From Saprolegnia diclina VS20 (Eukaryota > Oomycota > Saprolegniomycetes > Saprolegniales > Saprolegniaceae), in the NCBI RefSeq assembly GCF_000281045.1, contig NW_008246069.1, forward strand, positions 761,274 to 825,273: a stretch of DNA of 64,000 nucleotides, written 5' to 3'. Positions within the stretch are counted from its first letter, which is position 1. Every line of letters starts with the position of its first letter. Below the pieces are notes generated by a model. The model saw only the letters and a program-made list of their open reading frames with translations. It was not told the DNA's origin and did not search any database. Shown one piece after another: positions 22,422 to 32,787 of this stretch. Both the position numbers and the translations under genes were made by a program.

Positions 22422-22944
22422 CTCGCCTCGGGCGTTGTTGTACTTTCTCGTTGGCCAGTGACCGATGAAAATAGCCGCCATAAGATGGTCGTTTCGCGTG
22501 AAACGCGTGCCGCTTCAGAGATGTTATATTCGGCAGACGCCGCAGATGTTCAAACCACGAAATGGTAATGCAGTCTTGGACCAATATGGTCTTGGACGCT
22601 TCTCTAGGACGCGTGTCAAGTAAAGGATAACCCAAAGACTAATGAAGATGATGACATTTGAGTTGATTGCAAGCCTGTGCCACGGGCCTGTGCACCAATG
22701 CTGCACTTGTCCATATGCGCGAGTTTGAAGTTCCATGGATTATATCGGTGAAAATGTATCGCCGGCCGACCAGGCGCATAGTATTTCCCCGTATACTCAA
22801 CCAAGAAGTGGATGAATTCTGCATTCGCGCACCTAAGCGTCACGTGCACGATCACTGGACAGATGCAGGGACTGCCATCCGGATAATCCAGGTAGACGCA
22901 TCAACAAATGTCATATCCACTTTGCCGTCGCCAGTCGAGCAGCA
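22422..22944. promoter_or_regulatory. Divergent promoter region between PKG and PPEF genes
   Basis: About 520 bases separate the two start codons. TCATATCCACTTT at 22911-22923 resembles an Inr/FPR element for the plus-strand phosphatase. No open frame here has coding bias. A shared region for a cyclic-nucleotide kinase and a calcium-linked phosphatase makes co-regulation possible (inference). Confidence 0.35.
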
Positions 22945-25147
22945 TGGGCAACAAGCAAGGCAAGCCAGCGCGGTCCAAGTCCGTTGGCGATAAGCCGGTC
23001 ACCAACAAAGCAAAGGAGACGACCGACAAGATCGTGCCCAGCAACGAGACAGCGACGCCCGAGAGCCCGCCAGACCAGGAGGAAATCATCGAACAGTGGA
23101 AGGTGCTTCCACCCTTAGTCTACCGCCGCCTTATGCGTTCAATTAGCTCTTCAACGACCTCGAAAACCGCGAAGAGGCCGATGTGGTACATGGCACTGCG
23201 CCTTCTGAACGTACCTCACATCATTGTAGCTTCAACTGTCGCGCTTCCTGCAAGCACTGCATGACCACATGCCTGCTTCCACGACGACGGCAAGCGCCAA
23301 GCCGACGCTACAGAAGCTCATTTCGTCCGACGAGCACATTGGGCCGATTGACATTTCCGACTTGTACAAGGGCGTGCACCTGGACCAGCCACTGTCGCTT
23401 GCGGTAGGCCTACACAGTTCACTAGTGTGCGTCGACGCTCATGGCCTCTAGAATGTGCACGGCCTCATCGGGAGCTTTAAGCGTGCGGCAAGTCTCCACC
23501 GATCGTACGTCGTTCAGATCCTTGGCGACGCCACGCGGCTGCTCCAAGCCCTTCCGAATGTGCAGCGCGCATCGATCGCACCTGCCAAGCACATTACCAT
23601 CATCGGGTTGGCTCCATGTGGCGAGATGCATCGTACAGAAGTATGGAATAGGGACCTTCACGGGCAGCTCGACGATTTGCTCTTGATCCTGCGCGAGAAC
23701 GGCCTTCCGTCGGCGACTAACCCGTATATCTTCAACGGTGACTTTGTCGACCGCGGCGCATCGTCGATCGAAGTCGTGCTTCTTCTGCTGAGCCTCTTTG
23801 TGCTCTACCCGCGCCACGTCTTCTTGAACCGCGGCAATCACGAGGACGAGTCTGTCAACGAGCGCTTTGGCTTCAAGAAGGTAACATGTCTCATGCGCAC
23901 GCGGCGCTTCACGCACCTGGGTAGGAATGCCTGGCCAAGTACGACGTTGAGATTTACGATCTCTTCTCGCTCTGCTTCCAGCAGCTTCCGGTAAATCGTA
24001 CGCATTCATTGTGTCGCACTCAAGTCTCTGCTTGGCATAGATCGCGACGGTCCTCGACGACCGCGTTCTCGTCTTGCACGGCGGCCTTCCGCGCTGGCAC
24101 CCGCTCCTTGCCGACTGGGACGCCATCCCTCGCGCCGATTTCTTTGGCACGAAACACACCAACCGGTCTTTGAAAGGGACGCTGTCACACACGGACCAGG
24201 CGATGCAGTCGGTTTGCGACATCCTCTGGAGCGACCCGCAGCCGGAGCGCGGCTGGAAAGAGAGCTTCCGCGGCGCGGGCATCCAGTACGGCCCGGATCT
24301 CGTCAAAGACTTCCTCGCGACCAACGCGCTCGCGCTCATCGTGCGGTCGCACGAGTGCGTCCCCAACGGCTTTGCGTGGCCCTTTGGCGAGGAGACGCCG
24401 CTCGTGACGCTCTTCTCGGCCTCCAACTACACGCGCACAGGCAACGCAGGGGCCTTCATGCACCTTCCTGCTGACGCAACCGAGCCGCCGACATTCCACC
24501 GGTACCGGGCGACGGCGTCGGAGCACGACTTTATTGGCGGCAACCTCGACGGCCTCTACTCGGTCATCCTTTCGCATCGGGACGAGCTGCGCACGGCGTT
24601 TGAAGCCGAGGACGCGAGCAAGAGAGGGCTCGTGTCTGTGGACACGTGGCAGCGTGTCATGGAAGATGTCCTCCACATGGGCTTGGACTGGGCCAAGCTC
24701 CTCCCACTCGTGACATCCGTGGACCACGGGGACGTGGCGTACATCGCGTTCCTCGACCGCTACCAGTCGTCGGCGACAGCCGCAACGCCAGCAAAGCGCC
24801 AGGCATTCAACTCGCTTTATCGGCACCGATACCGCATCGAAGCGCTCTTCCATGCGCTGGACCGCGACGGCAACGGAGTCATCACGCTCGACGAATTCCA
24901 AGACGGCCTCGCGATCCTCAACCAACACCTCCCGAAGGACATATTGCCCTTTGATCACCCGGACGAGCTCCTCCGTGCCATTGACTTTAGCCACGACAAC
25001 CGCGTCAACATCAACGAGTTCATGGAGTGCTTCCGCCTCCACGCCAACCTCACGGTCCAGGCCAAGTGGCGCCGCGCCCGCACCAAGCTCAAAGCCATGC
25101 ACCACCTCGGCATGCTCAAGCCTGCGGTGCGGGCCGACGTCGCATGA
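22945..25147 (+). CDS. PPEF-type Ser/Thr protein phosphatase with EF-hands (copy 1)
   Basis: Starts MGNKQGKPARSK, a possible myristoylation N-terminus. A basic Ser/Pro-rich linker follows, then a short exon (LFNDLENREEADV) flanked by two introns of 44 bases each. The PPP catalytic core carries all metal-site motifs: GDLHGQ (split by an intron after IIG), GDFVDRG, RGNHED, LVLHGGL, and SHECVP with FSASNYTRTG. The C-terminal half holds a degenerate EF-like region and then two calcium loops, DRDGNGVITLDEF and DFSHDNRVNINEF. This is the PPEF/RdgC layout. Ca2+ would be expected to tune activity. It lies in tandem with copy 2, about 340 bases downstream, and exon boundaries are shared. Confidence 0.9.
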
Positions 25148-25487
25148 AGACCTTCTCGTACATCGTGCATGCTGCTAACGTCGACCAGTATTTTCTGCGT
25201 ACCTTCCATGCACTGCAGCGTCCCACTCTCCTCCTCGCCACACTGCGCGACTATGCAAATATACGTGGCGCAGCGGCCATGCACCCAAGCTCGCCGCCAA
25301 CCGAGGCCGTCCCATGATGCCAAGGCCGTCCCGCGCTTGCGCCGATGGAACCAGGCGTTGCACATGCTCGGATCGTCCGGATAGCATGCATGGCACTCGT
25401 ATCCGGACTGATGGCTCAACCTTTTGGGAAGAAAAGAAGGCTGCGGGTGGATTGTCACCTTTCTTCCGCAACCGACGGGACAGCACC
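25148..25487. other. Spacer between tandem PPEF genes
   Basis: No coding bias and no repeat are visible. The spacer holds the 3' end of copy 1 and the promoter of copy 2. Confidence 0.5.
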
Positions 25488-28107
25488 ATGGGCACGACGT
25501 CGTCGACAGCCAAGAAGCGCGGGACGAAGGGCCAACCTCCGATGGCCGCTTCCACTGCGCCACCTTCGCAGCTGCAGTCGCCTGCGGCCAAGCCACCTGC
25601 ATCGCCTGCGGCTAAGCCGCCTACACCGCAAGCTGCTGGTCGTGGCAGCGACGCAGATTCGGAAACGTCCACGCTGACAGACGACGAAGTCTTCTCGAGC
25701 AGCCAATGGAAGGTATATGGCGATGCTGGTGCGCTCATTGAATTGAGCAATGATTAGCTCTTCAACGATCTTGAGAATAGAGAAGAGGCCGATGTGGTAT
25801 GTCCATAGCAGCCAAATTGGATATCCCTTAGCCTGTCATGGATAGGTCGAGCTGTCATCGTTCCTGCGAGCCCTGCATGAATACATGCCAGGCGTCAATG
25901 ACAGCGACGCCGACTTGGGCGCTCCTCCGGATGAGGTGCCCAACCTTTCGTTCGGTCTCTCGACGCAGCCGGCCTCCAAGATCGATATTACGGAGCTCTA
26001 CGAGGGCGTGCGATTGCATGACCCCATCACTCGCGAAGTAGACCCTGTGCGTGATGATGCCGGCGTTACCACACAGCGTAGGACGCTGTCGCGCTCGTCG
26101 AGAGCTTCAAGCGCGGCCAGAAGCTGCACAAGACGTACGTGCTGCAGATCCTCCACACAGTGCTCGAGCGACTCCAGCGCAAGCCGAACGTGACACACCT
26201 CTCGATTGCGCCCGCGCCCCACATGACCATTATCGGGTGAGTCCGCGTGACGAGTCCAAGCATCTCACATCGCGTGGTTAGCGACTTGCATGGGCAGCTT
26301 GACGACCTCATGTTGATCCTGCGCGAGAATGGATACCCGTCGCCCGAGAACCCGTATGTGTTCAACGGCGACATCGTGGACCGCGGCAATCGGTCCGTCG
26401 AGGTCTCACTCATCATCCTCATTTGGATGGTCGTCTACCCGGATGCTGTGCACATCAACCGCGGCAATCACGAAGACAAGTCGGAGGCTCATCTTATCGT
26501 CGTCATTCTCAACTCTCTCGTCGTCGTAGGTCCATCACGGAGGTGTTTGGCTTCATGAAGGTATTTTGTCGGCGAAAGATGGCTTCCTGAGCAACGTCCG
26601 CTTAGGAATGCGTCGCCAAGTACGACCAGGAAGTCTACTCGTTGTATTGCGTCGTCTTCAAGTGGTTGCCGGTTCGGCTTTGTGTCGTGTCGAATACGGC
26701 TCATCCGTCGCGTAGCTCGCAACTGTGCTCGACAAGCGCATTTTGATCTTGCATGGCGGTATCACTCGCGAGGGCATCACGCTCGATGAGATGCAGACGC
26801 TGCCGCGCCAGTACTATGACCTCGGCAAGTACCGCGACGTGGGTCGCACGAAGGAAGACAAGAAGATGTTCAAGCACATGCGCAAGGTCAAGGACATCCT
26901 TTGGAGTGACCCCGCGACAGCACCCGGCTGGAAGGAAAATGCCCGTGGCGCTGGTGCGATTTGTATTGTTGTTTCTCGTTAGTCTGAAGAACTTTATGTG
27001 TTTAGGCATCAACTATGGCCCCGACCACGTGTACAAATTTATGGTCAAAAACCGCCTCGAGCTCATCATTCGGTCGCACGAGTGCGTCCCAAAGGGGTTT
27101 GACTGGCCGTACGCCGCCAAAGGTAAATTCTTGCCTTGATGGAGCGCTATGCGACGGATGCTGTACAGGGATGCTCGTCACGCTCTTCTCTGCGAGCAAC
27201 TACTGCGGCGCTGCCAACAACATGGGCTGCTTCATGCGCATTCCGCAGTCGATGAACGCCAAGCCGTCGTTCTTCCAGTACATGGCCACGGCGTCCGAGA
27301 CGGACATTGTCGCCTCCAACCTCGAGGGTCTTTTCGGCGTTATCATCACGCACCGCGACGAACTGCTCAAGCGGTTCCAGGACGCGGACCCAGCGAAGAC
27401 GGCGTTGGTGCCGCTCTCGACGTGGATGCAGGTCATGGAGGACGAGCTGCACATGAAGCTCAACTGGCAAGCGATTCGACCGCTGCTCACATCGATGGAC
27501 GCCAACTCGATGATCAACTACGAGCAGTTCCTCGACCGGTACCAGACGGCTGGCCAGACCAAACCCGACGAAGTCGCCTCGGTACGCCGCATTCGCGTCT
27601 GCGCCTTCGCTCACTTGCATTAGGACGACCGTCGTGGCATGTTCAACAACATGTATCGCTACCGCAAGCGGCTCGAAGCCCTCTTCCAGGTCTTTGACAA
27701 GGACGGCAACGGCACGATCAGCCTGGACGAGTTCAAGGCGGGCATCGACATCCTCAACGCGCACCTGCCGCCCAACGTCAAGCCCTTCACGAAGGCCGAA
27801 GAGCTCATGCGGTCGGTCGACTTTAGCCACGACAACGAGATCAACATCAACGAGTTTATGGAGTGCTTTCGCATCCACGCCAACCTCACGGTATCTGAAA
27901 CCTTGGGACGCCTATTGTCTACTCACGAGCATTGCACAGGTCCAAGCCAAGTGGCGTCGCGCGCGCACCAAGCTCAAGGCGTTGCACGCGCTCGGCATGC
28001 TCAAGGTCGTGGCCGATTCGCCCATTGTGACGGCCTCGGAGGTGCAGATGGACGACATCGACGTGCGCATGTCGTACACGTCGGACGACGAAGACGCCAC
28101 GACATGA
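25488..28107 (+). CDS. PPEF-type Ser/Thr protein phosphatase with EF-hands (copy 2)
   Basis: Tandem paralogue of the preceding gene. It starts MGTTSSTAKKRG, which fits the myristoylation consensus (Gly2, Ser6). The linker is Pro/Ala-rich with a 9- to 10-residue repeat (SPAAKPPA/SPAAKPPT). The same small exon (LFNDLENREEADV) is conserved. Metal-site motifs are intact: GDLHGQ, GDIVDRG, RGNHED, LILHGGI, SHECVP and FSASNYCGAANN. The EF-hands are DKDGNGTISLDEF and DFSHDNEININEF. It has more introns than copy 1, for example between RGNHEDK and SITEVFGFMK and before VQAKWRRAR. The acidic C-terminal tail ends SDDEDATT. The active-site exit FSASNYCG is closer to the family norm than the FSASNYTR of copy 1, so copy 2 may keep the ancestral activity. 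Confidence 0.9.
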
Positions 28108-28173
28108 AGCACTGTTTTCTGCATGTACATTGGGCAACATGTTTGGACTCAACACGCGTTTGTATCTTGAGTC

Positions 28174-29591
28174 TTAACATCTCGCGGGCGGCTCGAGGAC
28201 ATATGCTTCCCAGCGCAAGAGCACGGCGAGGAGCTCAACGAGCGCCGGCTTGGCGTACGACACCATTGCGTTGTCCTGGAACCCTCGACAGCGCACGTGG
28301 CACGCGCCGTTCGGCGCCGGCGACAGTGTGAGCCTACACCACCATATAACGCTGCGAGAAAAGACCTTTCGTACTCGACGCATTCGTGGAGCCAAGCTTC
28401 CGAGTCGCCAAGGGCCGTGTCCGTAATCGGGTTGTCCATGGTCTTGACCGAGAACGTAACCCGTCCATCCTACGCGAAGAAAACAGTGTCAGGTTCCGGG
28501 ACGCGTTGATTCTCGTACGGCTTGTGAGGCCCGGAGCACAAGCAGAGTCGTATAGTGCACGCGCTGGGTTTTGGCGTGCGGGAAGAGCAAATCCCGTCGA
28601 CACACGAATGCGTCTTCATTGACGATTTGAAGCACCTAACAACAGCTCTGAAGTACGATACGATATCGTCAAGAATATACCTCGAGCTTGCGCAGATATG
28701 GCAGGAGACGTTCACACGCTGCCTTTTCTTGGTAGAGGCGCCAGGTCTTGTCGGCGATGGTCTGCAGCGTTGTGCCCGACGGGAGCGATAGGATCTTGGA
28801 CGAGACCCATGAAGCACGAGCCGGTACGGAGCTCGTTTGCTGGTGCGGAGCGCTCGGCGGCGGAAAGTCTGTGCGCCGAAAGTCATCCCAGCCTTGAAAG
28901 CGCTGGGGCGCGTCGGTGGCGAGGGCCAAGCTCGCGCACTCCGAGAGCGTTTTCTGGCGGAGGCACTCGAACTGGACGGGCGAGAGTGCGTGGAACACGA
29001 CAAAGTCGCAGAGCGCGGCGAGCACGATGTTTTCTTTTTCCCACTTTTCGACGGCCGCGATCGACGACTGCACCGAGTTGGCAAACCCGACGTGTTTTTC
29101 GATCGCGAGCTTGAGGTTCCGGTTCTCTTCGCGCAGCCGGTCGGCCTCTGCAAACAGGCGCAGGTACGCGGTCTTGCGGTCTGTGGCGTTTGAGACGAGC
29201 GCGACCGAGGACGAAGCCTGCAGCCGCTTCACGGTCGCCTCGAGCTCCTGCACCTGCACCTGCAGCGCCTCCATATCGCGTTTCTTCTTGGCGCGGGACT
29301 TGCGCGAAATGATGCGGTGCTTTAGCCGCCGGATCGCCTGCACATCTTGGACTTGACTTCGCATTTGTCGCTCCATCTCCATTTCAAGGTCCGCGCCGTC
29401 GTCATCGCTGCTCGAGGCGCCGTCGTCCGAGCCGTCGTCGGGCCGTGCTCGCTTCTTGGACGGCTCCTACGTCGTCGATGCATGGACCATCCGAAGGGTG
29501 AGGTCGGTGATACCTCCATGCCCAGGATCCCCTGGTCCATGCTAAAGATCGTCTCAATGTCCTCGTCGTTCGGGATCCATTCCTCCTCCAT
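28174..29591 (-). CDS. bZIP transcription factor with atypical DNA-contact residue
   Basis: Exon 1 (MEEEWIPNDEDIETIFSMDQ) is acidic and activation-domain-like. A 47-base intron joins to EPSKKRARPDDGSDD, an NLS and acidic stretch. The basic region RRLKHRIISRKSRAKKKR is followed by leucine-zipper heptads (MEALQVQVQELEATVKRL) and a second coiled coil (FAEADRLREENRNLKLAIE). At the position normally held by the DNA-contacting Asn (N-R-x-x-A-x-x-S-R) the sequence has His, and the Ala is Ser. The C-terminal half (WDDFRRTDF, LPSGTTLQTIADKTW and later exons) resembles the uncharacterised globular tail seen in many oomycete bZIPs. The gene ends PPARC. Oomycetes are known to have bZIPs with non-Asn residues at this site, usually Cys. 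Confidence 0.85.
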
Positions 29592-29950
29592 CGCGCTCCC
29601 AGAACACCCAACACGCGAGAGTGGTGTGCTTCAGCGAATTCAGGGGACCCGAATTTGCACTTTGGGTAGGGGGACTATGCAAAAATAACAACGTCAACGA
29701 ACGTGTCTGCATGCGTGTCCGCGTTGCCAACGCCGGTTCTTGTCGATAGGATAGTAATACTGGTAGGATAAGAGTATACGAAGACAGCGAGACGTCGTCT
29801 CTCGCGCAAGCAGTCGACCAAATGGACGTCGTGCATCATGCAGCAATGACTGTGGCCGACATGTTGTTGGTACGATATCCGGAACCATATCCGGAAGTCT
29901 CTATTTTTAGCCCGACGTCCCAATCGGCGCCAGTCGGAAATCGTTTCGCG
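29592..29950. other. Divergent spacer between bZIP and PACRG
   Basis: The frame upstream of the PACRG ATG is open from 29822 but loses coding bias. ATATCCGGAACCATATCCGG at about 29875-29894 is a short tandem repeat (ATATCCGGA, twice). Nothing else is clear. Confidence 0.4.
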
Positions 29951-30945
29951 ATGGACCGGCGGCGGGCCGAGACAAAAGCGCCGGCAAAGAAGGTCCCGGG
30001 CAAAGCCAAGCCCGAGACCAAGTCGTCCAATAAGGAGGATCAGTTTTCTCGGGCGAGCGGCCGGCTCAAGGAGCTTCAGAAGAATACGGTGAGCAGTGCC
30101 AGCCGCGTCAAAGCCGCCGCTTCCAACCAGAGCGTGGCCCCCAAGTCGCCCCCCAAGAGCACCAATGCCTACAAGGCGCGACCGATTGAGAAGACCAAGT
30201 TTCGCTACTTTTGTACGACCACGATCCTTGATAGACCTTGCTGACAAGACCCGTATAGACGACCGGGGCGATCTCCCGCTGCGCATCAACTTCAATGGGG
30301 CCGTGCGCAAGGTGCAATGGTGCGTCAGCAAGGCTACGTCATTGAGTATGAGCGACCTCTCGACTAGGCAAGTGGACATTACAACGCTTGACTACACGCA
30401 CTACCTCCCGCTCTTCATCGAGGGCCTCCGCGAGCTCGACGAGCCTTACAAGTTTTTGGCGCTCAACGGCACGCTCGACTTGCTAGAGAAAGGCGGAGAC
30501 CGGTCGCTCACGTCCATTCCGCACTTGATTCTGCCCATGAAGCAGAATCTCATGACGCGCCAGCCACAGATACTCTGTACGCAGATGAAGGTGCTTCAGA
30601 AGCTCGTGCTGCTCTGTCCCTACGCTGGCGAAGCTCTTGTGCCCTACTACCGGCAACTCTTGACGATTTTCAACCTCTTCATCACCAAGCGCGGTACGAT
30701 ACAAAATGCATAGTTCGCGACAAGAAAGATGCGGTGTAGTCAACTGCGGTGACGCGATCGACTATGGCCAGCAGCGCAACGATAATCTCGGCGACCTCAT
30801 CACCGAGACTTTGTACATACTGGAGCGCCACGGCGGTGAGGACGCCTTCGTCAACATCAAGTGAGCTTTGTTGCTCAAGAGCATCGCGGCTCTACTTTTT
30901 GTGTGTAGGTACATGATCCCTACGTATGAAAGCTGCGTCATTTAG
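29951..30945 (+). CDS. PACRG: Parkin co-regulated gene protein (axonemal)
   Basis: Five exons. After a Lys/Ala-rich N-terminal tail come the family motifs in order: TKFRYFYDRGDLP (joined across an intron), [66 protein letters not shown], and the C-terminal [21 protein letters not shown] is an inner-junction protein of ciliary doublet microtubules, so this gene implies a flagellated stage. Introns are 45 to 60 bases, and the last splits FVNIK/YMIP. The end of the protein matches the normal PACRG end almost exactly. The exact N-terminus (ATG 29951) was chosen where the basic tail and coding bias begin. Confidence 0.93.
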
Positions 30946-30966
30946 TACAGCCTACGATAGTGCAGC

Positions 30967-31012
30967 CGTGCACCAAGGGTCAATAAACAGTTTATCGACC
31001 CTTGCGTGCACG
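30967..31012. terminator. Hairpin-forming inverted repeat after PACRG
   Basis: CGTGCACCAAGGGTCAATAAAC pairs with GTTTATCGACCCTTGCGTGCACG around a single-base loop, with two imperfections. It lies 22 bases past the PACRG stop and about 125 bases before the MAPKK ATG. It could act in 3'-end formation or be a foldback remnant. Confidence 0.35.
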
Positions 31013-31136
31013 TAGCGTGTATTAGCCGCAAATAGCATAAATTACTTAACCCAAAAAATGCCCAACGCCTTAACACACTTTCTGAGATCAATCATTCTGG
31101 ATTTTGGATATCGCGAAACGCTCTGAGCCCTGTGGC

Positions 31137-32754
31137 ATGGGGGCGCGCCGACCGCGAAAGCCGCTGCACCTGGACGTGCACGACGGCAAACACGACGACG
31201 ACGACTCCGTGCACGAGGAGAAGGATGAGCTCGAGATCTCTTGCGACATTGGCGAAACTACGTTTCGGAAAGGGTCGCTCTCGATCAACATATCCTTTTC
31301 GTCGACTTTGGTCTTCTTGCCGCCGAATGACTATTTTCCTGAGCCAGCGCCAGCACAGAGACGGCGTTCGCATGGATCTACGCGACGACACGTCACCGAC
31401 CTTCAAGGTACGTCAGTCGAGCTACAGTCACATCCAATTTAGGTGTCGTAGGTGAGCGGTGTCGAGCACCACCGGCTTGTACACGTCAGTCTCTTGGGTC
31501 GCGGATGCAGCGGCAACGTTATCAAGGCGCACGATCCCGAGACCAATACTTTCTATGCAATCAAGGTACAGAAGTTCTCCTTCGAGGCGTGTTGAGCGCT
31601 ACGTCAGACTGTCAACAACGTCTACGACAAAAGCCAGCGCAATCAGATATTCACAGAGATCCAAACTCTGTACAGTCTCAAGACTCCATGGTGGTCGTTC
31701 GCGATGTCACCGTGTCTCATATACGTCTAGGCTCGTGGATTTTTACGGCGCATACTTTAAGGACCACGCTTTGAGTTTGATTTTGCAGTTTTGCGACTGT
31801 GGATCCCTCGACAACGTCGTCAAAAAGGTCAGAGCGTCGTCTGACGTGGGTCGAACAAACCTATTTTTCAGATTGGCCGCATTCCCGAGGCCATTCTAGC
31901 TTGCATGACGTTCCAAATCCTTTGTGGTCTACAGCATCTAAAGGAACATCGCCACTTCCACCGCGTAGAGCCCCCTTACTCGAACGTGCAGCCTCATACG
32001 CCGCTAACCTAGGACGTCAAGCCCCAAAACATCCTCGTGACGAGCGACGGCCACGTGAAGCTGACGGATTTCGGTCTACCTGGCAATACATCCATCGTTA
32101 TGACGCAGACTAGGCCTCGCGCGCGAGTTATCGGGCACATTCGACATGGCAAACACGTTTGTGGGCACGTTCAAGTACATGTCCCCCGAGCGCATCCAAA
32201 ACCAGCCTTACGAGTGACTTTTTCTCTGCTATTGTAACCTGCTCTCATGTTCAAATGTGTCGTAGCTACACGTGCGACATCTGGAGCTTAGGCCTCGTTC
32301 TTGTCGAGTCGGCAACGGGACGCTACCCGTTTGAAAACTGTTCGAGCTATATTGACGTACGAGACACCAACTTCTTTGCTTTGCGTAAAGGATAGTCTTG
32401 TAGATTGTGCAGTCAATCATTGAAGCCACGACGCCTTCGTTGCCCCCGGACGGTACCCCCTCAAACACGAGTCAACGCCAACGCGACACAACCGTAGAAT
32501 TTTCTGAAGAATTCCGCGAGTTTATAGATGGCTGCTTGCACCGAGACGTAAGGCGGCTCGAGAATCGCGGGTCGTTATACCTGCTTAGATTCGCCACCGC
32601 GCGTCGGCCGACGAGCTGCTCTACTCGCCTTGGCTTGAGAAGCACGACGCGACGGGTATTGCACAACTTTGCTTCTGGCTCGTCACGCCATTCGTTCGTA
32701 GACGGCCCGACTTGCATTGCGACAGTTCGCGCGTGGCTCGACCGAAACATGTAG
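31137..32754 (+). CDS. MAP kinase kinase (STE7-like)
   Basis: About ten short exons. Exon 1 begins MGARRPRKPLHLDV and has an acidic stretch (DGKHDDDDSVHEEKDELE). Kinase motifs, read across introns, are LLGRGCSGNVIKA (Gly loop), AIK, LVDFYGAYFKD, FHR-DVKPQNILV (HRD split by an intron), LTDF-GLARELSG (DFG split by an intron), FVGTFKYMSPERI with the phosphorylatable Ser/Thr stretch in front, DIWSLGLVLVE, and the closing RAWLDRNM. The VGTxxYMSPER signature and the Asp-Val-Lys-Pro catalytic loop place it in the MAPKK group. Catalytic residues are all present. Some exon joins near 31640-31730 and 32520-32620 are approximate. Confidence 0.85.
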
Positions 32755-32787
32755 TTGCAGCCACACAAAGAAATACAATTGTATAGC

